A stretch of DNA of 64,000 nt from Parapedobacter sp. SGR-10 (GCF_011030405.1 NZ_JAAJTJ010000004.1:1-64000), one strand, 5' to 3'. Shown: positions 43,839 to 53,475, numbered from the stretch's first letter. Program-made: numbers and translations. Notes: generated from the sequence alone by a model not told the origin.

Positions 43839-43936
43839 AGTATTCTCCTCTAATTTAAGGATATTATTTTGTTTACCCCAAAAGTATCGATAGGTTTATA
43901 TGATAAGGATCATTCCTCATTCTATTTAGAATTTCC

Positions 43937-43944
43937 TAACTTTG
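43937..43944 (+). promoter_or_regulatory. Candidate -7 box (TAACTTTG) for fumC
   Basis: TAACTTTG matches TAnnTTTG and lies 53 nt before the fumC ATG. Confidence 0.55.
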
Positions 43945-43997
43945 TTCGCAAACAATGAGCTTTTTTACTTTTTAACTTTAACTTTTTACTTAATACC

Positions 43998-45395
43998 ATG
44001 TCATTCAGAATAGAAAAAGATACCATGGGTGAGGTTCAGGTCCCTGCAGACAAATATTGGGGGGCACAGACCGAACGCTCACGCAACAATTTCAAAATCG
44101 GTCCGGCAGCTTCTATGCCACGTGAGATCATCGAAGGATTTGCTTACTTGAAGAAAGCGGCAGCTTATGCCAATCACGAATTGGGTGTATTGCCTGTAGA
44201 AAAACGGGATGCTATCGCGACGGTATGTGATGAGATATTGGCCGGGAAGCTGGACGATCAGTTTCCTTTGGTTATATGGCAGACGGGCTCGGGTACACAA
44301 TCGAATATGAATGTCAATGAGGTCGTCGCTAACCGTGCTCAGGTATTGGCCGGAGGTAAAATCGGAGAAGGTGATCCTGTACTCAAAGCGAATGATGACG
44401 TTAACAAATCTCAATCGTCCAACGACACATTTCCTACCGGAATGCATATCGCAGCCTATAAAGCTGTCGTGGAAGTGACGATCCCTGGTGTAGAAAAGTT
44501 GCGGGATACGTTAAAACATAAATCGGATAAGTTCATGGATGTGGTAAAAATTGGCCGTACGCACTTGATGGATGCCACCCCACTCACATTGGGGCAAGAG
44601 CTGTCCGGATATGTCGCACAATTGAACCACGGTTTGAAAGCTTTGAAAAATACGCTTTCACACTTGTCTGAGCTGGCATTGGGCGGTACAGCCGTGGGTA
44701 CGGGCTTGAATACACCGCAGGGTTACGATGTCGTCGTAGCGAAGTATATCGCTCAATTTACCGGACATCCGTTTGTAACAGCAGAAAATAAATTTGAAGC
44801 TCTGGCTGCACACGATGCTATTGTAGAGACGCATGGTGCTTTGAAGCAATTGGCTGTGGCATTGAACAAGATCGCCAACGATATCCGTATGTTGGCTTCG
44901 GGACCTCGCTCGGGAATAGGTGAGATATTGATCCCCGAAAACGAGCCGGGCTCCTCGATCATGCCGGGCAAGGTAAACCCTACGCAATGTGAGGCATTGA
45001 CGATGGTGGCGGCCCAGGTCATGGGCAATGATGTGGCCATCACGATCGGAGGTACACAAGGACACTATGAACTGAATGTATTCAAACCGTTGATGGCAGC
45101 TAATTTCTTACAATCAGCACGATTGATCGGCGACGCTTGTGTGTCATTTGAAGAGCATTGTGCATCGGGGATAGAACCTAACTATGGACGTATCAAAGAG
45201 TTGGTGGACAATTCCTTGATGTTGGTGACCGCTTTGAATACAAAGATCGGGTACTACAAAGCCGCAGAAATCGCACAGACAGCACATAAAAATAATTCGA
45301 CACTCAAAGAAACGGCTATCGCATTGGGGTATGTGACGGCAGAGCAGTTTGACGAGTGGGTAAGGCCCGAAGATATGGTGGGAAGTTTGAGATAA
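43998..45395 (+). CDS. fumC: Class II fumarate hydratase
   Basis: Reversibly hydrates fumarate to L-malate in the citric acid cycle without a metal cofactor. The 465-residue length is normal. The fumarase/aspartase signature [11 protein letters not shown] is at residues 318-328, and the base histidine is in [10 protein letters not shown] (about 189). [14 protein letters not shown] at about 96-109 is the A-site. Its stop codon overlaps the start of the small lipoprotein gene (TAATG). Confidence 0.97.
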   Translation: MSFRIEKDTMGEVQVPADKYWGAQTERSRNNFKIGPAASMPREIIEGFAYLKKAAAYANHELGVLPVEKRDAIATVCDEILAGKLDDQFPLVIWQTGSGTQSNMNVNEVVANRAQVLAGGKIGEGDPVLKANDDVNKSQSSNDTFPTGMHIAAYKAVVEVTIPGVEKLRDTLKHKSDKFMDVVKIGRTHLMDATPLTLGQELSGYVAQLNHGLKALKNTLSHLSELALGGTAVGTGLNTPQGYDVVVAKYIAQFTGHPFVTAENKFEALAAHDAIVETHGALKQLAVALNKIANDIRMLASGPRSGIGEILIPENEPGSSIMPGKVNPTQCEALTMVAAQVMGNDVAITIGGTQGHYELNVFKPLMAANFLQSARLIGDACVSFEEHCASGIEPNYGRIKELVDNSLMLVTALNTKIGYYKAAEIAQTAHKNNSTLKETAIALGYVTAEQFDEWVRPEDMVGSLR

Positions 45396-45928
45396 TGACT
45401 TCTAGCCCCATAAAATATATCATTATGAATGCATACCTGTTCCTTGTGACAGGTATGTCTTTTGCTTTTGTGTCCTGCCAACGCCATTCGGATATGCAAG
45501 GGAGAGGTGCAGATTTCTTGCAGGGGGTCTGGAAGCAGGATAGTATTCCGCAACAGGGGGAGATGCTCAGTTATACGCTCCACGAGTTTAAGTTTGTCTG
45601 TGACTCCTTGTACACGACTATGCATGTGCATAGTTCCGTACAAACGATCCCCGATAGTTGCTTCAAAGATGGCCAATGGATCGAATATGCCAAGGCTGTG
45701 TATGTCGTGCGGGGGGATAGTATCCTTGTCGAGGGGGTGTATACCAAAGAGAACGGAAAGCAAAAGATCTCCGGCTGCTATAAAAGCGGCCAATATCTTC
45801 CCCGTTTCAAAATTGCTTATAGCTCTTCCGACTCGCTCGTGTTGGAAAACCGTTTTGATTCCCGACCTATTGTCTTGCGGAAAACAGCTGATATCACCTG
45901 TGTGCCCAAGAAACGGTGGGAAATGTAA
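45395..45928 (+). CDS. Small lipoprotein of unknown function
   Basis: A 177-residue predicted lipoprotein with the lipobox FVSC. The ATG at 45395 overlaps the fumC stop (TAATG), suggesting coupled translation. A second ATG at 45425 also gives a good signal peptide. The mature part reads as a lipocalin-like small beta-barrel (FLQGVWKQDSI, YVVRGDSILVEGVYTKENGKQKISG), which is a guess from its pattern. No named family was recognised. Confidence 0.65.
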   Translation: MTSSPIKYIIMNAYLFLVTGMSFAFVSCQRHSDMQGRGADFLQGVWKQDSIPQQGEMLSYTLHEFKFVCDSLYTTMHVHSSVQTIPDSCFKDGQWIEYAKAVYVVRGDSILVEGVYTKENGKQKISGCYKSGQYLPRFKIAYSSSDSLVLENRFDSRPIVLRKTADITCVPKKRWEM

Positions 45929-46008
45929 TTACGCAATCTTAAAAAATAATTAACTGTCTGAAAATGATAAGTTAATGTGTGTTCTCTTTTTTTGTAAATA
46001 TCCCATTT

Positions 46009-46836
46009 ATGAAAAGAGAAGTTGACTTAGTCATTCTATCAGACCTTCATCTGGGAACCTACGGATGTAGGGCTCAGGAACTCCTGCATTATCTGTATTC
46101 CATACGACCCTCCAAATTGGTGCTCAACGGGGATATCATCGATATCTGGCAGTTTAAGAAAAGTTATTTTCCCGATCATCATTTGCGTATTATTCGCTAT
46201 CTGCTCGATATGGCCTATCAAGGCTGCGAAATCATTTACATCACGGGTAATCATGATGAAATGCTTCGCAAATTTTCGACCATACATTTCGGTAACATTC
46301 AGCTGGTGGACAAATTGATATTGCAATTGGGTGAGAAGAAAGTGTGGATTTTTCATGGAGATGTATTCGACGCTTCTATCCAACACTCCAAATGGCTGGC
46401 CAAATTGGGTGGATGGGGCTATGATCGGTTGATTCAATTGAATTATATGGTGAATTGGTGTTTGGAACGTTTGGGAAAAGAGAAATATTCACTGTCGAAA
46501 AGAATAAAAAAATCCGTAAAAAAGGCGGTGAAGTTCATTTCTGATTTTGAACATACGGCTTCCGAGCTGGCTATAGAAAACAACTATGATTATGTGGTTT
46601 GTGGGCATATCCATCAGCCTCAAATCAGAGAAGTCTCCAACAAAAAAGGATCATGTGTCTATCTTAACTCTGGGGACTGGGTGGAAAATCTATCTGCCAT
46701 AGAGTACCATGATGGAGCATGGGATTTGTTCCTCTATGAGGAGAAGAAAGCTAGCTTGGGTAAATATCCCCTTCAAGAGAAGCCTCTTCGGGTTTCTTTG
46801 GAAAGCCTGTTGGAAAGCATTCATGTGCAGGCTTAG
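46009..46836 (+). CDS. LpxH-like UDP-2,3-diacylglucosamine diphosphatase
   Basis: A calcineurin-like metallophosphoesterase of 275 residues, with the metal motifs SDLHLG, NGDIIDIW, GNHDE, FHGDVFD and GHIHQP. The pattern with a lid helix after HGD (STKWLAKLGG-like region) matches the LpxH/LpxI-replacing phosphatases of Bacteroidota, which make lipid X in lipid A synthesis. The ATG at 46009 is preferred over an upstream in-frame codon. The convergent flavin reductase gene overlaps its stop codon by 4 bp. Confidence 0.85.
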   Translation: MKREVDLVILSDLHLGTYGCRAQELLHYLYSIRPSKLVLNGDIIDIWQFKKSYFPDHHLRIIRYLLDMAYQGCEIIYITGNHDEMLRKFSTIHFGNIQLVDKLILQLGEKKVWIFHGDVFDASIQHSKWLAKLGGWGYDRLIQLNYMVNWCLERLGKEKYSLSKRIKKSVKKAVKFISDFEHTASELAIENNYDYVVCGHIHQPQIREVSNKKGSCVYLNSGDWVENLSAIEYHDGAWDLFLYEEKKASLGKYPLQEKPLRVSLESLLESIHVQA

Positions 46837-47354
46837 AAATGCAAAGCCTCCTCGATCTGTTCGTTGACGAATTTAACGGTAATTTCGTCGTTTAGGATAT
46901 TATCGACATTGATCTCGTTTTGGATATGGGGGATATGTATCTTCAGCGGCAATACGTGCATGCGTAGGTAATTGCATACACCTGTAAAATGGTCTACGCC
47001 TCGGATGTTGCCATATTTGCCTGTAGAAACCCCTACGAGTACAGCCTTTTTATGATAAAATGATATAGGAAAAGAGCAAGCATCTATAAAAACTTTCAGT
47101 ACACCGGGATAGCTACCGTTGTATTCGGGGATGATAAAAATGAATTTCCTGGCTTTGGACACCCGTTCCTGTATAGGTAGGAAAGCGTCGCTGCGCTTGT
47201 TGTACAGGTCGGTAAATATCAGATCGTGGGGCAACTCTTCCAGTGACAATAGATCCCATTCTTCGCCTTTCTTTTGAAATTGCTGTTGATAGTATTTCGC
47301 AACTTTCAATGAGTTGCTTCCTAGCCTGTTTGTCCCCGAAATAATTAAATTCAT
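46833..47354 (-). CDS. NADPH-dependent FMN reductase family protein
   Basis: A flavodoxin-fold reductase of about 173 residues. It opens LIISGTNRLGSNSLKVAKYYQQQF, where the GTNRLGSNS loop binds the FMN phosphate, and has FIIPEYNGSYPGVLKVFIDA, the second family block. It probably reduces quinones, azo compounds or chromate, with no specificity visible. The ATG at 47354 starts at the conserved motif. The longer form from 47381 adds nine unsupported residues. Confidence 0.88.
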   Translation of the reverse strand: MNLIISGTNRLGSNSLKVAKYYQQQFQKKGEEWDLLSLEELPHDLIFTDLYNKRSDAFLPIQERVSKARKFIFIIPEYNGSYPGVLKVFIDACSFPISFYHKKAVLVGVSTGKYGNIRGVDHFTGVCNYLRMHVLPLKIHIPHIQNEINVDNILNDEITVKFVNEQIEEALHF

Positions 47355-47507
47355 TGTGTACTTGTAACTTATTTTAATCAATATGCGACTTTGACAAATC
47401 GTAAATCAATTTTTTGTATCTTAGCATCCTGAGTGATAGATGGCTCGAAAATTTTTCAAAAATAGTAATTTTAACATCATTTAAGCATTTTGTTTATCGT
47501 CTGAATG

Positions 47508-47515
47508 TAAATTTG
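47508..47515 (+). promoter_or_regulatory. Candidate promoter for the parA operon
   Basis: TAAATTTG (47508-47515) fits TAnnTTTG, and TTTG at 47489-47492 could be the -33 element, though the 15-bp spacing is short. It lies 46 nt before the parA ATG. Confidence 0.5.
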
Positions 47516-47561
47516 GTGGAAGTTTCAGAATAAAACGAATACAGAAAAGGATCGTAATCTC

Positions 47562-48359
47562 ATGGGAAAAATTATTGCGATAGCAAATCAAAAAGGTGGT
47601 GTAGGAAAGACAACAACGTCGATTAATCTGGCAGCGAGTCTGGCTGTGCTGGAATATAAGACACTGTTGGTGGATGCGGATCCGCAGGCTAATTCGACTT
47701 CGGGTATAGGCTTTGACCCACGGACGATCAAGGCAAGCGTGTACGAATGTCTGGTCAATGATTTAGATCCCAAAGATGCTATACAGTCTACAGACACGCC
47801 CAACTTGGATTTATTGCCAGCCCATATTGACCTTGTCGGTGCGGAGATTGAGATGATCAATCTCAATGAGCGTGAGTTCAAGATGAAGAAAATGCTAGCA
47901 CCGCTCAAGGAAGAGTACGATTTTATTATTATCGATTGCTCGCCTTCTCTGGGGCTGATCACGATCAATGCACTGACGGCTTCGGACTCGGTCATTATTC
48001 CGGTGCAATGTGAGTACTTTGCATTGGAAGGATTGGGTAAGCTCTTGAATACGATCAAAATTGTACAAAACAGACTGAATACCGATCTGGAGATCGAAGG
48101 TATATTGTTGACGATGTATGACGTACGGTTGAGACTATCGAACCAGGTAGTCGAAGAGGTACGCACGCATTTCAACGAATTGGTGTTTGATACGATTATC
48201 CAACGCAATACCCGATTGAGCGAGGCTCCAAGTTTTGGGATCTCTGTCATCATGCACGATGCTTCCTGCAAAGGGGCTATCAATTATTTGAATCTGGCGA
48301 GGGAGATCTTGCAGAAAAACGGGTTGGTCGAACAGAATAAGGAACAAGTGATAGGGTAA
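47562..48359 (+). CDS. parA: Chromosome partitioning ATPase ParA/Soj
   Basis: A Walker-type ATPase of 265 residues that moves ParB-bound origin DNA during segregation. The deviant Walker A motif is KGGVGKTTT with the lysine pair K12/K17, Walker A' follows as VDADPQANST, and Walker B is FIIIDCSPSLG. It starts the operon parA-parB-DUF5683-dapB-lepB. Its stop is 3 bp from the parB start. Confidence 0.96.
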   Translation: MGKIIAIANQKGGVGKTTTSINLAASLAVLEYKTLLVDADPQANSTSGIGFDPRTIKASVYECLVNDLDPKDAIQSTDTPNLDLLPAHIDLVGAEIEMINLNEREFKMKKMLAPLKEEYDFIIIDCSPSLGLITINALTASDSVIIPVQCEYFALEGLGKLLNTIKIVQNRLNTDLEIEGILLTMYDVRLRLSNQVVEEVRTHFNELVFDTIIQRNTRLSEAPSFGISVIMHDASCKGAINYLNLAREILQKNGLVEQNKEQVIG

Positions 48360-48362
48360 TAT

Positions 48363-49283
48363 ATGGCAGCATTACAACGAAAAACAGGACTGGGAAAAGG
48401 TTTGGGCGCATTGTTGCAGGATGATCTGAAAATGTCGTCCTCTAGCGGTGCAGCACAGAAAGGCGTGGAAGGCACGGCTCCAGGTTCAGTAGGTAGTATT
48501 AATTTTATCAAGATTGAACATATCGCTGTCAACCCTTTCCAGCCCCGGACAGATTTTGATGAGGACGCCCTGCGCGAGTTGTCCGAATCCATCCGTTTAC
48601 AAGGACTTATACAGCCTATTACCGTACGGCAGGTCGGCAAAAACCAATACCAGCTCATCAGTGGAGAGCGTCGTCTCCGTGCATCAAAGTTGGCCAATAT
48701 CACCGAAATACCTGCTTATGTCCGTACAGCCAATGACCAACAAATGTTGGAGATGGCTCTTATCGAGAATATCCAGCGGGAGAACCTGAATGCGATCGAG
48801 GTTGCTTTGAGTTTCCAGCGGATGATCGAGGAATGTAATCTGAAGCAGGAAGAGCTGGGAGAGCGTGTGAGCAAAAACAGGTCTACCATCACAAATTACC
48901 TGAGATTGCTGAAATTGCCACCTGTCATTCAGGCGGGGATTCGGGATGGACAGATCACGATGGGGCATGCAAGGGCGTTGATCAATGTCGGCGAAATAGA
49001 CAAACAGTTATTTGTTTTTCAAGAAATAATCGACAAAGGTTTGTCCGTACGTATGGCCGAGATATTGGTGCGCAATATCCAACAGCAGACCAAACCAAAG
49101 AAAAACCAAAATGTCGGAAAACAACTGGACTTTCAGTATCAGAAAATCGAGGATGATCTGGCTTCTAAATTTTCTACCCGTGTACGCTTGAACATCAAAA
49201 ATAGTAAAGGCAAAGGAGCTATAGAGATACCTTTCGAATCCGAAGATGATTTGAGCCGCATCTTAGAACTGTTGGATTGGTAA
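48363..49283 (+). CDS. parB: Chromosome partitioning protein ParB
   Basis: A parS-binding CTPase of 306 residues. The N-terminal ParB/Sulfiredoxin domain has NPFQPRTDFDEDALRELSESI and ISGERRLRASK (the CTP-binding motif), then ALIENIQRENLNAIEVA, and the helix-turn-helix region LGERVSKNRSTITNYLRLL. A C-terminal dimer domain ends the chain. No full parS site was found in the window. It is co-transcribed with parA, and its stop overlaps the next start (TAATG). Confidence 0.96.
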   Translation: MAALQRKTGLGKGLGALLQDDLKMSSSSGAAQKGVEGTAPGSVGSINFIKIEHIAVNPFQPRTDFDEDALRELSESIRLQGLIQPITVRQVGKNQYQLISGERRLRASKLANITEIPAYVRTANDQQMLEMALIENIQRENLNAIEVALSFQRMIEECNLKQEELGERVSKNRSTITNYLRLLKLPPVIQAGIRDGQITMGHARALINVGEIDKQLFVFQEIIDKGLSVRMAEILVRNIQQQTKPKKNQNVGKQLDFQYQKIEDDLASKFSTRVRLNIKNSKGKGAIEIPFESEDDLSRILELLDW

Positions 49284-50059
49284 TGAAAGTTTTGTTTGTC
49301 TTTCTTTTTGTTTTTTGTGCCTTTCTGCATGTAAAAGCGCAAGAGCCAGATACTATCCGGCAGCATGCGGATACATCCCAAGCAGAAACGGACATTCGGA
49401 AAGGACTGAACATACAAGATACGACCGGGCAGGATACACTAACGAATGCACAGGATACTGTAAAGAAGGAGACCCGGAAGGAGAGAAGGGAACGGGAGAA
49501 GGCGGAAAAAGAACGTGAAAAATATTATTACAAGGATATACGAAAAGATTCAACCCGTTTGGCCATCGAACACCTTTCCAGAATAGCTTGGAAGAGGTCG
49601 CTGATCGTACCCGGTTGGGGGCAGTACACCAATGGAGGTGCGTGGTGGATCAAGGTACCGGTCATCTACGGAGGCTTTATCAGTGCTGGTATTATCTTTG
49701 ACTATTGGCAGTGGTATTATCGGAAATTTGGGGATGAGGCAGCCCATCGTATCAACAATAACGGGATGAAGGAAGACCCTGACCTGATGGGTATTGACCA
49801 GTTGGACTATTTGATACGCCAGAAGGATTATGGCCGTCGAAACCGGGATTTGACCATCTTGGCGACGATAGGTTGGTGGGGACTGAATGTTGTAGAGGCT
49901 TATACAACTTCGATTTTGAAGTACAGATACGATATAGGCGACGATCTGACGGTCAAAGTAGTGCCGACTGCTGTTCCTGTAGCGAATAGTTTTGGTATGA
50001 CGGCAGCGATGAATCGCTCGTTTGTTCCGGGTATAAGGTTGACGATGAATATTAAATAA
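49283..50059 (+). CDS. DUF5683 family protein
   Basis: A 258-residue exported protein typical of Bacteroidota. A signal peptide ends near HVKAQ. A charged, coiled-coil-like stretch rich in Lys, Glu and Arg (about residues 60-90) is followed by the DUF5683 domain, starting with RSLIVPGWGQYTNGGAWW and with two hydrophobic helices. It is almost always next to parB and dapB in this lineage, but its role is not known. The start at 49283 overlaps the parB stop, so translation is coupled. Confidence 0.86.
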   Translation: MKVLFVFLFVFCAFLHVKAQEPDTIRQHADTSQAETDIRKGLNIQDTTGQDTLTNAQDTVKKETRKERREREKAEKEREKYYYKDIRKDSTRLAIEHLSRIAWKRSLIVPGWGQYTNGGAWWIKVPVIYGGFISAGIIFDYWQWYYRKFGDEAAHRINNNGMKEDPDLMGIDQLDYLIRQKDYGRRNRDLTILATIGWWGLNVVEAYTTSILKYRYDIGDDLTVKVVPTAVPVANSFGMTAAMNRSFVPGIRLTMNIK

Positions 50060-50091
50060 ACCTGTTGGCATTATCAAATGAAGCCGCTATA

Positions 50092-50207
50092 TTGTCATGC
50101 TGAGGGTACCAAAGCATCTATTTGCTATATGGTTTATAGATTCTTGACTACCGTCAGGCAGGCTTCCTTCGTCAGAGCCTGCTCCGAAAGTATTCGGGGA
50201 TGACAAA
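50092..50207. repeat. GTCAT...ATGAC family repeat, long form
   Basis: TTGTCATGCTGA (from 50092) and GGATGACAAA (to 50207) are inverted ends, with inner AGCATCTAT/ATAGATTCT arms at about 50113-50143. The element also holds an extra hairpin GCAGGC...GCCTGC (50158-50181). It lies between the DUF5683 gene and dapB. Confidence 0.7.
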
Positions 50208-50277
50208 AAAACGTACATAATGAACAATGGGTTAAATAGCTAAATTAGTGTACCTTTACGCATAAATAAGTTTCAAC

Positions 50278-51021
50278 ATGAAAATAATCTTACTCGGATA
50301 CGGCAAAATGGGCCAACTGATAGAGAAGTTTGCTATCAAAAGAGGTCATGAAGTCGTCTTGATCGTGGATGAGCATAATCGAGCGGAGATCGATGCGGAT
50401 AGTTTGACGGTAGGTGATATCGCCATAGACTTTAGTACACCTCATGCTGCCTTGGAAAATATCAATCTTTGTTTTGATGCCAATCTGCCTATCGTCGTGG
50501 GTACGACGGGTTGGTACAATCATTTGGAAGAAATCAAGGAAACTTGTTTGGAAGACGGGCAATCGCTGTTGTATGGCTCTAATTTTAGTATTGGTGTCAA
50601 CATCTTTTTCCATATCAACAAAATGTTGGCCAAGGCCATTGCTCCCTATAAGCAATATGAGGTACAGGTAGAGGAGATACACCATATCCACAAGTTGGAT
50701 GCACCTAGCGGTACGGCGATTACGATTGCCGAAGGGATCCTTGAAAACATCGATTCGAAGACTTCGTGGGTCAATGATCTAGTCGGTAGTGATCAAGAGA
50801 TCATTGCCAAGCCAGACGAGTTGCTGATCGAGAGTTTGCGGATCGAGGAGGTGCCGGGTACACATACGGTGCTGTACAGTTCGGAAGTAGATCAGATAGA
50901 ATTCAAACATACGGCACATAATAGGGAAGGGTTTGCATTGGGTGCTGTGGTGGCCGCAGAATGGCTGCATGGTAAAAAAGGGTTTTATCAGGTGACCGAG
51001 ATATTTGATTTTAATAGATAA
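50278..51021 (+). CDS. dapB: 4-Hydroxy-tetrahydrodipicolinate reductase
   Basis: Reduces hydroxytetrahydrodipicolinate in lysine and diaminopimelate synthesis, 247 residues. The nucleotide-binding start is LLGYGKMGQLIE, followed by GTTGWY, the active-site block VEEIHHIHKLDAPSGTA, and the final FKHTAHNREGFALGAV. It follows the DUF5683 gene and precedes lepB, the usual order in this lineage. A TACCTTTA near 50250 is a possible weak promoter with one mismatch. Confidence 0.96.
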   Translation: MKIILLGYGKMGQLIEKFAIKRGHEVVLIVDEHNRAEIDADSLTVGDIAIDFSTPHAALENINLCFDANLPIVVGTTGWYNHLEEIKETCLEDGQSLLYGSNFSIGVNIFFHINKMLAKAIAPYKQYEVQVEEIHHIHKLDAPSGTAITIAEGILENIDSKTSWVNDLVGSDQEIIAKPDELLIESLRIEEVPGTHTVLYSSEVDQIEFKHTAHNREGFALGAVVAAEWLHGKKGFYQVTEIFDFNR

Positions 51022-51123
51022 GGGAGAAAGGACAATGGAACAAAGATGAAAGACTATTTAGGAAGTCCTTACTCCTTGTTCTTTTATCCTTACTCCTATT
51101 TTTTAATTTTTACTTTTCAATAC

Positions 51124-52635
51124 ATGTGGTATATTATTTTTGCGATTCTGACGATCGTATCTTTATACGGCCTTTGGTTGCTGTTTAGAAAAGCTGGCAA
51201 ACAAGGTTGGGAGGCCATTATTCCGTTTTACAGGGAATATGTCATGGCACAGTTGGTGGGACGGCCTGCCTGGTGGATCGTATGGTTATTGGTTCCCATT
51301 GTCAACATTTTTATTTTCTACGGTTTTTATCTGGACTTTGTCAAATCTTTTGGCAAACAGCGCTTTTGGGAAAATGCCGCTGCCGTATTGGTACCGTTTA
51401 TCGTATTGCCGATGTGGGGTAGGGATCCACAGGTGAAATATTTGGGCCAGACCAACTCGGAAGAGTTTAAGAAGAAGTATCCGTACAAGAAGTCTGTGAC
51501 GCGGGAATGGGCTGACGCGATCATTTTTGCTACAGTAGCTGCTTCTTTGATACGTGGGTTTATTTTGGAAGCCTACATGATTCCAACGGGATCGATGGAA
51601 AGAACCTTGTTGGTTGGTGATTTTTTGTTTGTCAGTAAGCTAAATTATGGGCCTCGTATTCCGAACACGCCGTTGGCTTTCCCTTTTGCACATCATACGA
51701 TGCCGGTGACGGGAGGCAAAGCGTATTCGGAGCTTATACAGCTCCCTTACAAGAGATTACCCGGCTTTCAGGAAATTAAGCGAAATGATGTCGTGGTTTT
51801 CAATTTTCCGGCAGGAGATACTGTGGTCAAGGAAAATGAAGCACGTACATACTATGATTTTGTAGAAGCGATGGGGAAAGAATCTGTACATGCGCACTAC
51901 ACCATCATTACGAGGCCTATAGACAAGCGCGAGAACTATATCAAAAGGTGTGTGGGTGTACCGGGCGATGTGATTGAAATGCAAAATGCGCAGCTGTTTG
52001 TCAACGGAGAGAGGGGATTTGTACCGCCTGAGATGCAGACTTCGTATGTCGTGTACACCGATCCGTACGGACTATCTCCCAATATTCTTGTGGACAACCG
52101 CTTTGAGAAGGATGAGCTATATACCAATCCGGCCGAAGGCCTGTATGTCTTACATATTACAGCCGGGGAAGCAGAACGTGTGAAAAGCTGGTCGAATGTA
52201 AAAAAAGTGGTAGAAATAGTCCAAAATGTAGATGAAATTGGGGATAACACGTTTCCGCATCGCAAAAACTTCCCTTGGAACTTTGATAATTTTGGTCCGA
52301 TCAAGATTCCGGCAAAGGATTGGACGGTGGAACTGGATAGTGTGACACTGCCTTTGTATCAACGTGCTATTACCGTATATGAAGGTAATACGCTAGAGAA
52401 GAAAGGGGAAGATATCTATATCAATGGCCAGAAAACAAACTCCTATACGTTCAAAATGAACTATTATTGGATGATGGGTGATAATAGGCACAACTCCTTG
52501 GATTCACGCAATTGGGGTTTTGTGCCGGAAGATCATATCGTCGGTAAGGCCTTATTTACCTGGATGAGTTGGGACAAGGACGGTAGCTTCTTGTCAAAGG
52601 TCCGTTGGAATAGAGTTTTTAAGGGGATTAATTAG
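51124..52635 (+). CDS. lepB: Signal peptidase I (Bacteroidota long form)
   Basis: Removes signal peptides of exported proteins. The catalytic serine is S157 in PTGSMERTLLVGD and the lysine K274 in YIKRCVGVPGD. The 503-residue form has a membrane-helix-rich N-terminal domain of about 120 residues (DUF5684-like, helices at about 5-25, 47-70, 80-100), and a large insert between the catalytic blocks, both typical of Bacteroidota. The ATG at 51124 is preferred over 51046, because the intervening residues are not homologous to anything and the helix starts here. Confidence 0.93.
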   Translation: MWYIIFAILTIVSLYGLWLLFRKAGKQGWEAIIPFYREYVMAQLVGRPAWWIVWLLVPIVNIFIFYGFYLDFVKSFGKQRFWENAAAVLVPFIVLPMWGRDPQVKYLGQTNSEEFKKKYPYKKSVTREWADAIIFATVAASLIRGFILEAYMIPTGSMERTLLVGDFLFVSKLNYGPRIPNTPLAFPFAHHTMPVTGGKAYSELIQLPYKRLPGFQEIKRNDVVVFNFPAGDTVVKENEARTYYDFVEAMGKESVHAHYTIITRPIDKRENYIKRCVGVPGDVIEMQNAQLFVNGERGFVPPEMQTSYVVYTDPYGLSPNILVDNRFEKDELYTNPAEGLYVLHITAGEAERVKSWSNVKKVVEIVQNVDEIGDNTFPHRKNFPWNFDNFGPIKIPAKDWTVELDSVTLPLYQRAITVYEGNTLEKKGEDIYINGQKTNSYTFKMNYYWMMGDNRHNSLDSRNWGFVPEDHIVGKALFTWMSWDKDGSFLSKVRWNRVFKGIN

Positions 52636-52638
52636 TAT

Positions 52639-52692
52639 TGAGTATAGCGTATTGAGATTTTAGCTTATTTATGTCTCAATACGCAATACTCA
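52639..52692. terminator. Hairpin between convergent lepB and pdxJ
   Basis: TGAGTATAGCGTATTGAGA (52639-52657) pairs with TCTCAATACGCAATACTCA (52674-52692) with a single mismatch and a 16-nt loop. It lies 3 bp past the lepB stop and abuts the pdxJ stop. Confidence 0.8.
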
Positions 52693-53412
52693 TTACGCTT
52701 TCAGCGCGGCCAAATACCTTTTGATCGTTTCCTCCAACCCTAAGTATAAAGCATCGGCTATGAGGGCGTGCCCTATGCTGACTTCCAGCAAACCGGGTAT
52801 GTTTTGGTTGAAGTATGCTAGATTGTGCAGGTCCAGGTCATGTCCCGCATTCAATCCCAAGCCTACTTCCCGAGCTTTCACAGCTGCTTTGAAATAGGGT
52901 GCTATTGCTTTTTCCTTATCATAACCATATTCTGTTGCATAGGCTTCTGTGTAGAGCTCGATACGGTCTGTGCCTGTCTCGGCCGCACCTTCGACCATCT
53001 GCTCGTCAGGATCGACGAATATGGATACCCGAATGCCTTGATCGTGGAATATTTTGACCATTTCTTTGAGATAATCTTTGTGCTTTAAGGTATCCCAGCC
53101 ATGGTTGGAGGTGATCTGTCCAAGCGCATCGGGTACTAAAGTGACCTGCGTGGGTCGATTGGCCAATACAAGATCTACAAATTTCTGTTCCTGACAGTTG
53201 CCCTCGATGTTGAATTCGGTCGTGATATTGGCCTTGAGGTCATAGACATCCTGATAGCGGATATGCCTTTCATCGGGTCGGGGGTGGACGGTGATGCCTT
53301 GTGCTCCAAAACGCTCACAGGCCAATGCCGCCGCCAAGACGTTCGGTACATTTCCACCTCTGGAATTGCGAAGGGTAGCTATCTTATTGATGTTGACAGA
53401 TAATTTGGTCAT
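52693..53412 (-). CDS. pdxJ: Pyridoxine 5'-phosphate synthase
   Basis: Condenses 1-deoxyxylulose 5-phosphate with 3-amino-2-oxopropyl phosphate to form pyridoxine phosphate, the last ring-closing step of DXP-dependent B6 synthesis. It has 239 residues, a TIM-barrel. Family signs are [29 protein letters not shown] and LNAGHDLDL with [10 protein letters not shown] at the end. The start has a promoter box 20 nt upstream. It is divergent from cdaA. Confidence 0.96.
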   Translation of the reverse strand: MTKLSVNINKIATLRNSRGGNVPNVLAAALACERFGAQGITVHPRPDERHIRYQDVYDLKANITTEFNIEGNCQEQKFVDLVLANRPTQVTLVPDALGQITSNHGWDTLKHKDYLKEMVKIFHDQGIRVSIFVDPDEQMVEGAAETGTDRIELYTEAYATEYGYDKEKAIAPYFKAAVKAREVGLGLNAGHDLDLHNLAYFNQNIPGLLEVSIGHALIADALYLGLEETIKRYLAALKA

Positions 53413-53432
53413 GCTCTTTGAATTGAATAATA

Positions 53433-53440
53433 CAAAGATA
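53433..53440 (-). promoter_or_regulatory. Candidate -7 box (TATCTTTG) for pdxJ
   Basis: TATCTTTG on the minus strand matches TAnnTTTG and lies 20 nt before the pdxJ ATG. Confidence 0.6.
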
Positions 53441-53447
53441 ATAAAAT

Positions 53448-53475
53448 GTAGAGGCGAAAAATTTTTCGAGCCTAC
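53448..53475. repeat. GTAG-footed palindrome, AAAAA/TTTTT variant
   Basis: GTAGAGGCGAAAAA is followed by TTTTTCGAGCCTAC, a 28-nt near-palindrome with three mismatched pairs in the middle of the arms. It lies in the divergent pdxJ-cdaA promoter region, not at a gene end. Confidence 0.75.

Noticed and set aside
47360-47561. parA upstream region as a replication origin
   Set aside because: No cluster of DnaA boxes or AT-rich repeat array was recognisable; parAB alone does not mark the origin.
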